Source: Alphaproteobacteria bacterium
GTDB taxonomy: Bacteria > Myxococcota_A > UBA796 > GCA-2862545
Direction: 5' to 3'
Length of the DNA stretch: 64,000 nt
Assembly: GCA_020632875.1 (NCBI GenBank)
Contig: JACKET010000002.1
Location: 310,001 to 374,000, forward strand
The stretch's first letter is position 1. Each line of letters starts with the position of its first letter. Position numbers and translations under genes: made by a program. The notes beneath the pieces were generated by a model, which made no database searches, was not told the origin of the DNA, and saw only the letters and a list, made by a program, of their open reading frames with translations. Below, in pieces: positions 27,629 through 35,645 of the stretch.

Positions 27629-29089
27629 ATGGACCTGTTCCCCGGATCATTGGTCGAACGCTACGAGGTCGTCTCCCGGCTCGGGTCGGGGCACATGGCG
27701 ACCACGTACCACGTGCGCCACAGCGTCCTCGACACGCACCACGCGCTGCAGGTGCCCAACCAGCACCGCCGCGGCCTGTTCAAGCGCCTGGTCGCGGGCG
27801 CGCGCATCCAGGCGAAGCTGCGCCACCCGGGTGTGGTCTCGTGCACCGACGTGCTCGATGTCGAGGGGTCTCCCGTGCTCGTGCTCGACCACGTGCAGGG
27901 GCCGAACCTCGACCAGCTGGTGCGGTACCAGCGCCTCGACGAGCGGCGGATCGACGCGATCGCCGCGGGGCTGTTCACCGCGGTCGACTTCATCCACGCG
28001 AACTCGATCATCCACCGGCACCTCAAGCCGAAGAACGTGATCGTCGATCTCGCCCACGGGCGCGAGGTCCCGCGCATCACCGACTTCACGCTGGCCACGC
28101 AGACCGGCACGATGGCGATGGCCAAGCGCACGAAGCCGCGCGTGTTCGGCACGGCGTCGTACATGCCGCCCGAGCAGACCTACGACAGCGACCTGGTCGG
28201 GCACCAGGCCGACGTCTGGGCGGTCGCCTGCATCCTCTACTACCTGGCGACGGGCCACGAGGCGTTCGGCGGTCCCGACGCCGAGGCCACGTTCGCCCAG
28301 GTGCGGTCGGGCCACTACACCCTGCTGAAGCGCGTGGTGCCGAACGCGCCCGATCGGTGGGCGAAGGCCATCGGGTTCTCGCTGATGGTCGAGCCCGACG
28401 ACCGCATCCAGAGCATCGCCGAGCTCGCGGCGGTCTGGTTCGACGGGGTCGACCAGCGCCCGCTGAGCGCCGCGGCCTCCGCGCCGGTGGGGCGCGTGAC
28501 GCTGGTGTTCACCGACATCCAGGGCAGCACGCAGCTCTGGGAGGCCGATCCCGAGGTCGCGCGCACGTCCCTCGCGGCGCACGACGCCGTGATGCGCAAG
28601 GCGCTGCACCAGCACGGCGGGTACGAGGTGAAGACCGAGGGCGACGCGTTCATGGTCGCATTCGAGTCGCCGGTGTCGGCGCTGCGTTTCTGCGTGCAGG
28701 TGCAGCTCGAGCTCCACCGGCACCCGTGGTCCGACCGGCTGCTCGCGCGTCCCGAGGCGGCGGAGGGCGCGGGGTATCGCGGGCTTCGCGTGCGGATGGG
28801 GGTGCACGAGGGCACGCCGGAGTGCCGCCGGCACGGCGGGAAGGCCGACTACTACGGTCCGATGGTGAACCGCGCGGCGCGGATCTCGGGTGCGGGTCAC
28901 GGTGGGCAGATCCTGGTGTCCGGCGAGACGTGGGAGAAGGCCGACCGTGCGCTGCGTGCGGCGGTGAAAGAGACGTCCCTCGGGAACTTCCAGCTGCGGG
29001 GGCTCTCGGGGGCTCAGGATCTGGTCGAGATCGTGCCGATCGAGCTCGAAGAGCGCAGCTTCCCGCCGATCAAGGCCGACCCGACGTAG
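27629..29089 (+). CDS. Pseudokinase fused to class III nucleotidyl cyclase
   Basis: 486 residues. Residues about 10-275 have the Hanks-type kinase fold: LGSGHMATTYHV, HRHLKPKNVIVD, DFTLA, GTASYMPPEQ, QADVWAVACILYYLATG. However the ATP-anchoring Lys is Gln41, the catalytic HRD is HRH (His131) and DFG is DFT, so it is predicted to be catalytically dead. Residues about 287-475 are a class III cyclase: FTDIQGST (metal Asp296), KTEGDAF (Lys335, Asp339), and YYGPMVNRAARIS with the transition-state Asn and Arg. It should make cAMP or cGMP, with the kinase-like domain as a regulator. No membrane segment is visible. Stop at 29089 is followed by a hexamer repeat and an inserted element. Confidence 0.85.
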   Translation: MDLFPGSLVERYEVVSRLGSGHMATTYHVRHSVLDTHHALQVPNQHRRGLFKRLVAGARIQAKLRHPGVVSCTDVLDVEGSPVLVLDHVQGPNLDQLVRYQRLDERRIDAIAAGLFTAVDFIHANSIIHRHLKPKNVIVDLAHGREVPRITDFTLATQTGTMAMAKRTKPRVFGTASYMPPEQTYDSDLVGHQADVWAVACILYYLATGHEAFGGPDAEATFAQVRSGHYTLLKRVVPNAPDRWAKAIGFSLMVEPDDRIQSIAELAAVWFDGVDQRPLSAAASAPVGRVTLVFTDIQGSTQLWEADPEVARTSLAAHDAVMRKALHQHGGYEVKTEGDAFMVAFESPVSALRFCVQVQLELHRHPWSDRLLARPEAAEGAGYRGLRVRMGVHEGTPECRRHGGKADYYGPMVNRAARISGAGHGGQILVSGETWEKADRALRAAVKETSLGNFQLRGLSGAQDLVEIVPIELEERSFPPIKADPT

Positions 29090-29095
29090 TCGAGC

Positions 29096-29126
29096 CCGGA
29101 GCCTGGAGCCCGGAGCCTGGAGCCTC
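29096..29126 (+). repeat. GGAGCC(T/C) hexamer repeat directly after the stop codon
   Basis: Five imperfect hexamers of GGAGCCT/GGAGCCC type within 40 bases of the cyclase stop. AGCCCG at 29094-29099 can pair with CGGGCT at 29125-29130. The same motif, on the opposite strand, follows the stop of the HD gene at 60044-60082. Confidence 0.7.
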
Positions 29127-29136
29127 GGGCTGAGAT

Positions 29137-29434
29137 GGTGTCAGAGCGAACCCGAACATCGGCATCGCTTTGATGAAAAGTGGTATTTCGCGTGTTCCGT
29201 TCTCTGGTTCGCGCGTGGATCCGCTGATCCGAGCGACTTGGGCGTCGAACGGGAGTGAGGTCCGGGGCTCGCGGGTTTCAGCCAGAGATACCGTCCAACG
29301 CCCTCAAATCGCGGAGGACCCAGGCGGCGCAGCGGGTTTCGACCATCTGGCTTGACGTGTCAACTGAAAAGTAGAAATCTCCAAAGACCTCATGAAAGAA
29401 CGACTAACGCGATGTTCGGGTTTGCTCTGACACC
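29137..29434. mobile_element. MITE-like element with 25-bp terminal inverted repeats
   Basis: The left end at 29137-29161 begins GGTGTCAGAGCG; the right end at 29410-29434 finishes GCTCTGACACC. The two match at 24 of 25 positions as inverted repeats. The 298-bp interior has clearly lower GC than its surroundings and no gene. This fits a non-autonomous transposable element. A target-site duplication is not obvious. Confidence 0.7.
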
Positions 29435-29508
29435 GGATTTGGTGAAGTACGCTACATACGGCTGCCGGCTCGCAGGCCGGGCTCGCGGGCCGCAGGCGGG
29501 GCTCGGAG

Positions 29509-30591
29509 CTACTCCGCGTCGAAATCGGCACCCACCGCGTCGGCCAGCGCCCGGTACGGGTCGTCGGCACCCGCGGTGACCTCGCGCACGCGCTCCATGA
29601 ACGCCAGCAGGTCGCCGCCCTGCGACTCGTGCAGCTGCCGGAACCAGTCGCGGCTGCGGTTGTACGTCCGGAACTGCATCATCCGCGCGTTGTTCCAGTC
29701 GCCTTTCGCGACGTACTCGCGGTACTTCGCGGGGTCGCGGAACCCGACGCCATCGACGCGCGACTCGAGCGAGCCGAGGATCTCGGCCTTCTTCGCGAGC
29801 TTCGCGTCGCGGGAGAGCCCGTCGTCCGCGTAGACCGCGTCGAGGTCTTTGTAGACCGCGTGCATGAAGTCGCGCCAGGCGTCGGCGTCCGCGATGCGCT
29901 CCTCCATCTTCGCGACCTCGTCGGACCCCTCGCCGTACCGGTCGATCATGTAGGCCCGCCCGGCCTCGTCGCCGACGTAGTTCGCGAAGCTCTCGTTGAA
30001 CTGCACGCTGCCCGGGATCCAGACCGTCGCGTGCGCCAGCTCGTGGAGGATCGTGTTCGCGAGCCGGTACTCGTCCCACTTCAGCATGCCGGGCATCAGC
30101 GGGTCGCGGAACCAGCCGAGCGTGCTGTACGCCCCCGCCGTGCGCACGTACACGTCGTACCCGTCGGCCTCGAGCTCGGCTTTCAGCACGTCGGCATCGG
30201 ACCGCTCGAAGTACCCGAGGTACGGCATGCTGCCGACGATGGGGAACCACCAGCGCACGTTCTCGAACTTCACGGGGTCGGACGCCGAGATGTTCCAGAT
30301 CGTGTGATCCCAGTCCGGGTTGATGGAGTCGTAGTTGTCGGTCGCCGAGAGCCCGATGCGCTGCCCGTACGCCTTGATCTCCGGCACCAGCCGCAAACGC
30401 GCGACCTCCTCGTCGGTGTACCGGCCCGACGCGATGGCCTTTTCCAGAGGGACGCGCCCCCACAGGAGCTCGCCCTGGTACCACGCCTGGCCCGCCAGGT
30501 ACGCGAGGCGGTCGCCGAACGCGACGCCTGCGACGGTCGCGCCGAGCGCCAGCACGCCAGCGGCGATGGAGAGGTTCCGGCGGCGGGTCAT
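29509..30591 (-). CDS. Predicted aminopeptidase (gluzincin fold, Aminopep family)
   Basis: 360 residues. A single N-terminal membrane anchor (about residues 7-25) follows three Arg. The zinc motif HELAHATV at about residue 182 is followed at the expected distance by FNESFANYVG, where the Glu is the third ligand, as in the PF10023-type predicted aminopeptidases. Charged helices fill the C-terminal third. The family usually has an anchored or periplasmic location; substrate not known. The gene diverges from exbB with 27 bases between starts. Confidence 0.75.
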   Translation of the reverse strand: MTRRRNLSIAAGVLALGATVAGVAFGDRLAYLAGQAWYQGELLWGRVPLEKAIASGRYTDEEVARLRLVPEIKAYGQRIGLSATDNYDSINPDWDHTIWNISASDPVKFENVRWWFPIVGSMPYLGYFERSDADVLKAELEADGYDVYVRTAGAYSTLGWFRDPLMPGMLKWDEYRLANTILHELAHATVWIPGSVQFNESFANYVGDEAGRAYMIDRYGEGSDEVAKMEERIADADAWRDFMHAVYKDLDAVYADDGLSRDAKLAKKAEILGSLESRVDGVGFRDPAKYREYVAKGDWNNARMMQFRTYNRSRDWFRQLHESQGGDLLAFMERVREVTAGADDPYRALADAVGADFDAE

Positions 30592-30618
30592 ACCAGTCGT
30601 TAAGCTCCACCCGGAGGC

Positions 30619-31236
30619 ATGTCTATGATCGAGACCCTGGTCGCCGGCGGCCCGGTGATGATTCCGATCGGTCTGTGCTCGCTGGTCGCCGTGGCCGTGT
30701 TCCTCGAGCGCCTCTGGGCGCTGCGCCGCGGTCGGGTCGTGCCCACCGCGTTCTGCGTCGAGCTGCTCGAGCTCGTGAAGCAGGGCCGCTTCGACGACGC
30801 CCAGACGCTGTGCCGCAAGCGCGATGTCGCGGCCGGGCGCATCCTCGAGGTCGCGCTCGGCGCGAAAGACCGCGACCGCGCCGCGATCAAAGAGCGCCTC
30901 GAAGAGGTCGGCCGGCGCGAGGCCGCCGAGCTCGAGCGCTTCATCCCGGTGCTCGGCACCATCGCGAGCATCGCGCCGCTGCTGGGCCTGCTCGGCACCG
31001 TGCTCGGCATGATCATCACGTTCCAGGCCATCCAGTCGCAGGGCGGCATGGCCGATGTCTCCGCGCTCGCAGGCGGCATCTCGCAGGCCCTCGTCACCAC
31101 GTTCGCGGGGCTGTGTGTCGGCATCCCCGCGGTGATGGCGAACCGCTTCCTGCTCTCCCGCGTCGACGCGCTGCTGCTCGACCTCGAAGAGGTGAGCCTC
31201 GGCGTCATCGATCAGCTCGTCGAGCCCGCCGCCTGA
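30619..31236 (+). CDS. exbB: ExbB/TolQ/MotA-family proton channel subunit
   Basis: 205 residues with three transmembrane segments: about 8-28, 115-140 and 155-180. The segment LGTIASIAPLLGLLGTVLGMIITFQ and the GISQALVTTFAGLCVGIPA block are the conserved pore segments of ExbB/TolQ. With ExbD it forms a proton-driven motor that energises outer-membrane transport through a TonB-like protein or Tol function. Its stop overlaps the ExbD start by one base (TGATG). No TonB is evident next to it, but a Pro-rich membrane protein lies 1 kb downstream. Confidence 0.9.
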   Translation: MSMIETLVAGGPVMIPIGLCSLVAVAVFLERLWALRRGRVVPTAFCVELLELVKQGRFDDAQTLCRKRDVAAGRILEVALGAKDRDRAAIKERLEEVGRREAAELERFIPVLGTIASIAPLLGLLGTVLGMIITFQAIQSQGGMADVSALAGGISQALVTTFAGLCVGIPAVMANRFLLSRVDALLLDLEEVSLGVIDQLVEPAA

Positions 31237-31646
31237 TGCGTTTCTCGGTGCCGCGCCGGGCCGATCCCGTCATCGACGTGACGCCGATGATCGACGTCGT
31301 GTTCCAGCTGCTGCTGTTCTTCATGGTCACCACGACCTTCATCAGCAGCCCGGGCATCGAGGTCGATCTCCCGCGGTCCAGCTCCGAGGTCGTCATCTCC
31401 GAGAAGAAGGACATCAACATCTGGATGACGACCGAAGGCGCGGTCTACGCCGACGACGAGCCCATCACGACCGCCGCGCTCCGCCAGCTCTTCCAGAACC
31501 GCGCCCGCACCGACCCCAACACCATCGTGGTCATCAAGGCCGACCAGGGCGTGTCCCACGGCCGCGTCGTCGCGGTGATGGACCTCGCGCGCAACCAGGG
31601 CCTGTCCAAGCTCGCGATTGCGACCGAAGTGAACAAGGACGAGTAG
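31236..31646 (+). CDS. exbD: ExbD/TolR-family protein
   Basis: 136 residues. One N-terminal membrane helix contains VIDVTPMIDVVFQLLLFFMVT, with Asp20 at the place of the proton-conducting residue. The periplasmic part ends in a conserved KADQGVSHGRVVAVMDLARNQG block. It is one base overlapped with exbB and forms the motor complex with it. Confidence 0.9.
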   Translation: MRFSVPRRADPVIDVTPMIDVVFQLLLFFMVTTTFISSPGIEVDLPRSSSEVVISEKKDINIWMTTEGAVYADDEPITTAALRQLFQNRARTDPNTIVVIKADQGVSHGRVVAVMDLARNQGLSKLAIATEVNKDE

Positions 31647-31711
31647 CCTTCGAGGGCGGCCTTCGGAAGTGGGGTCGAGTGGACCTGCACGTCGTTCAAT
31701 GCGGCTTGACG

Positions 31712-32008
31712 TCAGTGGAGCGCCACCTCCCAGTCTTCGAACGGCGGGTCGACCGTGTAGTCGGGGTCGACGTAGGACCGGATGAACTGGGCCGCGCGCC
31801 GCTCGGCGCGCTTCGCGTCGAGCACCTCGCCCTCCGCGTCCAGCTCGAGGACGTTCGAGAAGATGGCGAGGGCCTGCTCGATCGCGCTGGGCTCCTCGAA
31901 GATGGCGGTGTAGTCGACCCCTTCGAGAAGCGGGTGGCCGACGGTTCCATTGGCGAGCCAGAACCCGAAGGTCCGGAACGCACCGCTCACCGACTCACTC
32001 AGTCGCAT
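31712..32008 (-). CDS. Small soluble protein of unknown function
   Basis: 98 residues, no signal or membrane segment. Distinctive segments are FGFWLANGTVG, LAIFSNVLELDAEGEVLD and a Trp/acid-rich end (VDPPFEDWEVALH). This may be one of the small DUF families (it recalls DUF7677), but I cannot confirm that without a search. Divergent from ftsB; 65 bases separate it from exbD in a tail-to-tail layout. Small size and isolation are compatible with a cytosolic accessory factor. Confidence 0.55.
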   Translation of the reverse strand: MRLSESVSGAFRTFGFWLANGTVGHPLLEGVDYTAIFEEPSAIEQALAIFSNVLELDAEGEVLDAKRAERRAAQFIRSYVDPDYTVDPPFEDWEVALH

Positions 32009-32053
32009 CGGGCCTCCTCCGCGCGCCCTCCTATCCCGGGTTCGCGCCGTTCT

Positions 32054-32100
32054 CGTTCTCGTGGACGTGTTCGTTCTCGTGGACGTGTTCGTTCTCGTGT
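32054..32100. repeat. 18-bp tandem repeat in a divergent promoter region
   Basis: Unit CGTTCTCGTGGACGTGTT is present twice perfectly (32054-32071, 32072-32089) plus a partial third copy. It lies between the divergent starts at 32008 (minus) and 32186 (plus), where operators usually sit. Could bind a regulator or be a neutral repeat. Confidence 0.75.
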
Positions 32101-32185
32101 GACGTGGATGGTGTTATGCTCGGACATCCCCACGAGGCCGCTCCCCACGGTCTCTCCGCGCCCCTCCCTCCCCGCGTCCCCTCCC

Positions 32186-32485
32186 ATGCGTATCCAATCG
32201 CCCCGACTGCTCCTGACAGTCCTGCCCGCATTGCTGCTCGCGGCGGTCGCCGCGTCCGTCATCTGGGGGGACAACGGTCTCCTCGTCCGCCACCAGCTCG
32301 ACGCCCAGCTGCGAGACGCGCAAGCCGACCTCGCACACCTCGAGCGCGCCAACGAGCGGTCGCTCCGCGACCTGCGCATGATGGAGAGCGACCCCGTCGT
32401 GCTCGAACGCCTCGTCGCCGACGAGCTGAACTGGGGCCGTGAAGACGCCATCCTGGTGCGGTTCTCGGAGCCCGGCGCGCAATGA
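32186..32485 (+). CDS. ftsB: FtsB/DivIC-family septum formation protein
   Basis: 99 residues. One N-terminal membrane helix is followed by GDNGLL, a coiled coil (about residues 32-65, rich in Leu and Arg) and the conserved VVLERLVADELNWGREDA end, the usual FtsB/DivIC pattern. It links FtsQ and FtsL in the divisome and signals peptidoglycan synthesis at the septum. ATG 32186 comes after a CT-rich stretch without a strong Shine-Dalgarno. Confidence 0.8.
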   Translation: MRIQSPRLLLTVLPALLLAAVAASVIWGDNGLLVRHQLDAQLRDAQADLAHLERANERSLRDLRMMESDPVVLERLVADELNWGREDAILVRFSEPGAQ

Positions 32486-32536
32486 CGTGCCCGATCCCTC
32501 GGGCTTCCGCGGTATACATCGGGCCGGTGAGGAGAG

Positions 32537-32640
32537 CGGCTCGGGCGAGGCCCGCACCGATCTGCGCCGAGGGCCGCGCCCGTGCGGGCGTTCCCTTTGC
32601 ACCACCGGGTGACGCCGGGTAAGGCCCACCGAACGAGCCG
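32537..32640 (+). other. Possible structured 5' leader
   Basis: CGGCTCG (32537-32543) can pair with CGAGCCG (32634-32640), enclosing smaller hairpins such as CGGG-CCCG at 32542-32554 and CGCCC-GGGCG around 32578-32590. It ends 11 bases before the ATG of the Pro-rich protein. It does not match a riboswitch that I recognise, and high GC alone could create such pairings. Confidence 0.2.
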
Positions 32641-32651
32641 AGGTCCGCTGA

Positions 32652-33293
32652 ATGTCGTCCACCATCATCTCTCTCGCATGCTCCGGCCTCTGCTGCCTGG
32701 CCTCGGTGATCGGCCTGGTGCTCGCCGTCGTCGTGATCTTGAGGTTCATGCGGGGCGGCGGTGATTCTGACGCGGTCGTCGGCAAGCTCGCCGAGCCCGA
32801 CACCAGCGCGAAGACCGAAGAGGCGCCCAAGAAAGAGCCCGTGATCGCCGAGCAGGTCGACAAGAAGGCCAAGGCCGAGAAGGCCAAGGTCGACCCCAAG
32901 AAAGAGCCCGACCTGCCGCCGCCCGACAAGCTCGACAGGGTGCCGATCCAGACGAGCGATCCGTTCGACGAAGACGAGATGGCCACCGTCGTGGCGCCCC
33001 CGTCCATGATGAACGAGGTGCCCTCCGCGCCGCCTCCGCCGCCGCCCTCCAAGGGCGAGGCGCCGCCGCCTCCCCCGGCCGCGGATCCCGACGCCGAGAC
33101 CCACGTCGAGAAAGAGCCCGAGCCTCCGCCCGCGCCCCCGGCCGACGCGGCCACCGAAGCGCCTCCCGAGCCGCCGCCCGAGAAGGTCGAAGAGCCGCCT
33201 CCGCCGCCGCCGAAGAAGCCCACGCCGCCGCCGGCTCCGCCGCGCTCCAGCGGCCAGACGATCATCGCCTTCGACGACGACGAGGATTTCTGA
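32652..33293 (+). CDS. Membrane-anchored Pro/Glu/Lys-rich protein (TonB-like architecture)
   Basis: 213 residues. An N-terminal helix (about residues 8-33, with a CSGLCC segment) is followed by an unstructured Lys/Glu/Ala/Pro region and runs of six or seven Pro, ending with SGQTIIAFDDDEDF. The layout resembles TonB (anchor plus Pro-rich spacer), but the C-terminal TonB fold is absent, replaced by a short acidic motif. It is 4 bases from ygfZ. Function unknown; partnership with ExbBD is an inference. Confidence 0.6.
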   Translation: MSSTIISLACSGLCCLASVIGLVLAVVVILRFMRGGGDSDAVVGKLAEPDTSAKTEEAPKKEPVIAEQVDKKAKAEKAKVDPKKEPDLPPPDKLDRVPIQTSDPFDEDEMATVVAPPSMMNEVPSAPPPPPPSKGEAPPPPPAADPDAETHVEKEPEPPPAPPADAATEAPPEPPPEKVEEPPPPPPKKPTPPPAPPRSSGQTIIAFDDDEDF

Positions 33294-33297
33294 CCCG

Positions 33298-34116
33298 ATG
33301 ATCTGGGGCATCCGCGACGACGTGCGGGTGATCGAGATCGTCGGCGAAGCCGCGCGCCGCTTCTGCAACGGGCAGTTCACGAACAACGCCCGCGATCTGC
33401 CCGTCGGCCGGCACCAGTTCACGGCCATGACCGACGACCGGGGCCGCCTGGTCGGGCTCGCCGACCTCGTGTGCGTGGCCGACGACCGGTTCCTGGTCGC
33501 GCTCGAGGGCGGTGACGCCGAGGCGTTCGAAGAGCGCTACCGGATGTTGCTGATGCTCGAGGATCTCGAGGTCGTCCCGAAGGATTTCGCCATCCACACC
33601 GTGCAGGACGGCGCGCCCGACCTCGCCGGCATGTCCTGGCGGGCGCCGCGCAGCGTCCGGGGCGGGGTCGACGTGCTGGGGCCCCTGCCAGAGCGCGTGC
33701 TCGAGGTCGCGCGACGCGCCGAGCCCGGCGAGCTCGAGGCGCTGCGCATCGAAGCGGGGTGGCCGCGCTGGCCGGTCGACGCGAGCGACAAGCAGCTCCC
33801 GCACGAGCTCGGGCTGCGCGCGACCCACCTGCACTTCGAGAAGGGCTGCTACGTCGGCCAGGAGATCATCCACCGGGTCGACGTCATGGGGCAGGTGCGC
33901 AAACAGCTCGTCGGGCTGCGGCTCTCGGCGCCTGCCGAGGTCGGCGCCGACGTGCTCGCAGGCGACAAGAAGGTCGGGCGCGTGGGCGGCTCGGCCGAGC
34001 ACCCGGTGCACGGGCGCATCGCGCTGGCGGTCGTCCGCAACGAGAACGCCGCGCCCGGCACGCCCGTCGCCGTCGACGGGGCCCCCGCCGAGGTCTCCGC
34101 GCTCCCGTTCACGTGA
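33298..34116 (+). CDS. ygfZ: YgfZ/GcvT-like folate-binding iron-sulfur maintenance protein
   Basis: 272 residues. The signature KGCYVGQEIIHR at about residues 182-193 is the YgfZ motif; its Cys is the redox-active residue. The N-terminal two-thirds has the GcvT-like folate fold (FCNGQFTNNA, DDRGRL). The family maintains Fe-S enzymes, including MiaB-type proteins, in a folate-dependent way. It overlaps the downstream N6 methylase by 4 bases (GTGA). Confidence 0.9.
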   Translation: MIWGIRDDVRVIEIVGEAARRFCNGQFTNNARDLPVGRHQFTAMTDDRGRLVGLADLVCVADDRFLVALEGGDAEAFEERYRMLLMLEDLEVVPKDFAIHTVQDGAPDLAGMSWRAPRSVRGGVDVLGPLPERVLEVARRAEPGELEALRIEAGWPRWPVDASDKQLPHELGLRATHLHFEKGCYVGQEIIHRVDVMGQVRKQLVGLRLSAPAEVGADVLAGDKKVGRVGGSAEHPVHGRIALAVVRNENAAPGTPVAVDGAPAEVSALPFT

Positions 34117-35645
34117 AGGGCTTCGCGCGGGCGCTGGGCGAGGCCGAGCAGCGGCTTCGCGCCGCCGGGCTCACGGCGGATGCCGCGTTCGACGCGCTCC
34201 GCGACACGCTGCTCGCACGCCTCGGCTCTGGAGGGGCGGAGCACCCGGCACTCGCGGGCCTCGCGCTCCCCGTCGAAGAGGGCGACCTGCTCGGGCTCGC
34301 GTACGAGCGGTTCTTCCCCGACCTGTTCAAGGGCCGCGTGGGCCAGTTCTTCACGCCGGCCAGCGTGGGGGAGCTGCTGGTCGCGCGCCTGCCGCTCGGT
34401 CCCGGTGTGACGGCCCTCGATCCGACCTGCGGATCGGGCGGGCTGCTCGTGCTCGCCGGGCGGACCGGCGCCCGCGTCCGCGGGATGGACGTCGACCCGC
34501 GGATGGTGGACCTCGCGCGCCTGAACCTCGGGCTGTCCGGGCTGGACGGGCCGGTCGTCCAGGGCGACTTCTTCGCCGCGCCGCCGGATCCGGTGGACGT
34601 GGTCGTCGCGAACCCGCCGTTCTCCGTGGACGTCCGCGACCCGGGTGTGCTCGCGCGGTACGCGCTGGCGGAGGGGGCGGTGCGGGCCTCGTCGGACGTG
34701 CTGTTCATGGAGGCGCTGGAGCGCTGGGTGAAGCCCGGCGGCCTCGCGGGGATCGTGATCCCCTGGACGCTCGTGGCGAACGCCTCTGCCGAGCGCGTGC
34801 GGGCCCGTGTGGACGGGGCGTTCCGCCGCCTGGCGCTCTGTGCGTTGCCGGAGGGCGTGTTCCGCCCGTTCGGAGGGGCGGCCGGACGCGCGGCGGTGCT
34901 GTGGCTGCAGCGGCGTCCCTGTGCGGACGGCCCGATGGCGTACGCGGAGCTGGAGGACCCGGGCTACGACGTGCGCAGCACCGCGCTCAAGCCCACCGGC
35001 ACGGGCGAGATCGACGCGCTGCGCGCCGGGCGCGGGTGGCGCGACCTCGACGGCTGGCTGCCGGAGGCTCCGGCGACCGCGCACCCGCCGCTGTCCGCCT
35101 GGATCGGCGTCGACACCGACGCCGTGGTGCTCGACGGCGAGGCCAGCGTGGCAGACCTCGCCGATGCCGACCGCGCCACGGGCGAGCTCCTCCCGCGCCA
35201 GGAGGCCGTGCAGGGCCGTCGCGCGGTCCTCAAGCCCGGGCAGGTGCTCGTGAGCCGCATGCGCCCGGCGCTCGGCAACGTCGCTCTCGTCCCGCCCGGG
35301 CCGGAGCACGTGGGGTCGCCGGAGTGGATCCGCCTCGTCCCGACCCACCACGCCCACTATGCGTTCCACGCGCTGCGGAGCCCGGCCTGGCGGGCCCAGC
35401 TCCCCCCGACCACGGGCCAGACGCGTCCACGCACCGACCCCGAGACCGTGCTCGCGACCGCGGTACCCATGCCCGGAACCGCGCTGCTCGATCGCATCGA
35501 GGCCCTGTCCGCCGGCCTCCTCGAGGCGCGTCGCCGCTCGCGGGCCCGTCTCCTCGCACTCCAGGAGGCCATCGACGCGTACGTCTCCGGCGAGCTGGAC
35601 GAAGCGGCGTTAGGTCGAAGGCTCGCGGAGCTGGAGGCGGAATGA
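34113..35645 (+). CDS. Orphan N6-adenine DNA methyltransferase (type I HsdM-like, with C-terminal specificity-like part)
   Basis: 510 residues. A helical N terminus resembles the HsdM N domain (GDLLGLAYERFFPDLFKGRVGQFFTP); the catalytic domain has motif I DPTCGSGGLL (103-112) and motif IV NPPF (167-170), the gamma-class adenine methylase order. From about residue 300 there is a target-recognition-like region with a helical end (LLEARRRSRARLLALQEAIDAYVSGELDEAAL) like the coiled conserved region of HsdS. No restriction subunit or second HsdS is present, so this is a single-chain, solitary methylase. GTG start overlaps ygfZ; its own stop overlaps the next gene (ATGA). Confidence 0.75.
   Translation: MKGFARALGEAEQRLRAAGLTADAAFDALRDTLLARLGSGGAEHPALAGLALPVEEGDLLGLAYERFFPDLFKGRVGQFFTPASVGELLVARLPLGPGVTALDPTCGSGGLLVLAGRTGARVRGMDVDPRMVDLARLNLGLSGLDGPVVQGDFFAAPPDPVDVVVANPPFSVDVRDPGVLARYALAEGAVRASSDVLFMEALERWVKPGGLAGIVIPWTLVANASAERVRARVDGAFRRLALCALPEGVFRPFGGAAGRAAVLWLQRRPCADGPMAYAELEDPGYDVRSTALKPTGTGEIDALRAGRGWRDLDGWLPEAPATAHPPLSAWIGVDTDAVVLDGEASVADLADADRATGELLPRQEAVQGRRAVLKPGQVLVSRMRPALGNVALVPPGPEHVGSPEWIRLVPTHHAHYAFHALRSPAWRAQLPPTTGQTRPRTDPETVLATAVPMPGTALLDRIEALSAGLLEARRRSRARLLALQEAIDAYVSGELDEAALGRRLAELEAE

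Noticed and set aside
32537..32640. RNase P or SRP RNA
   Set aside because: A few GGTAAxG-like matches occur, but the conserved core motifs are missing and the region is too short.
34113..35645. Complete type I restriction-modification system
   Set aside because: No HsdR or helicase gene is found on either side; only the modification part is present.
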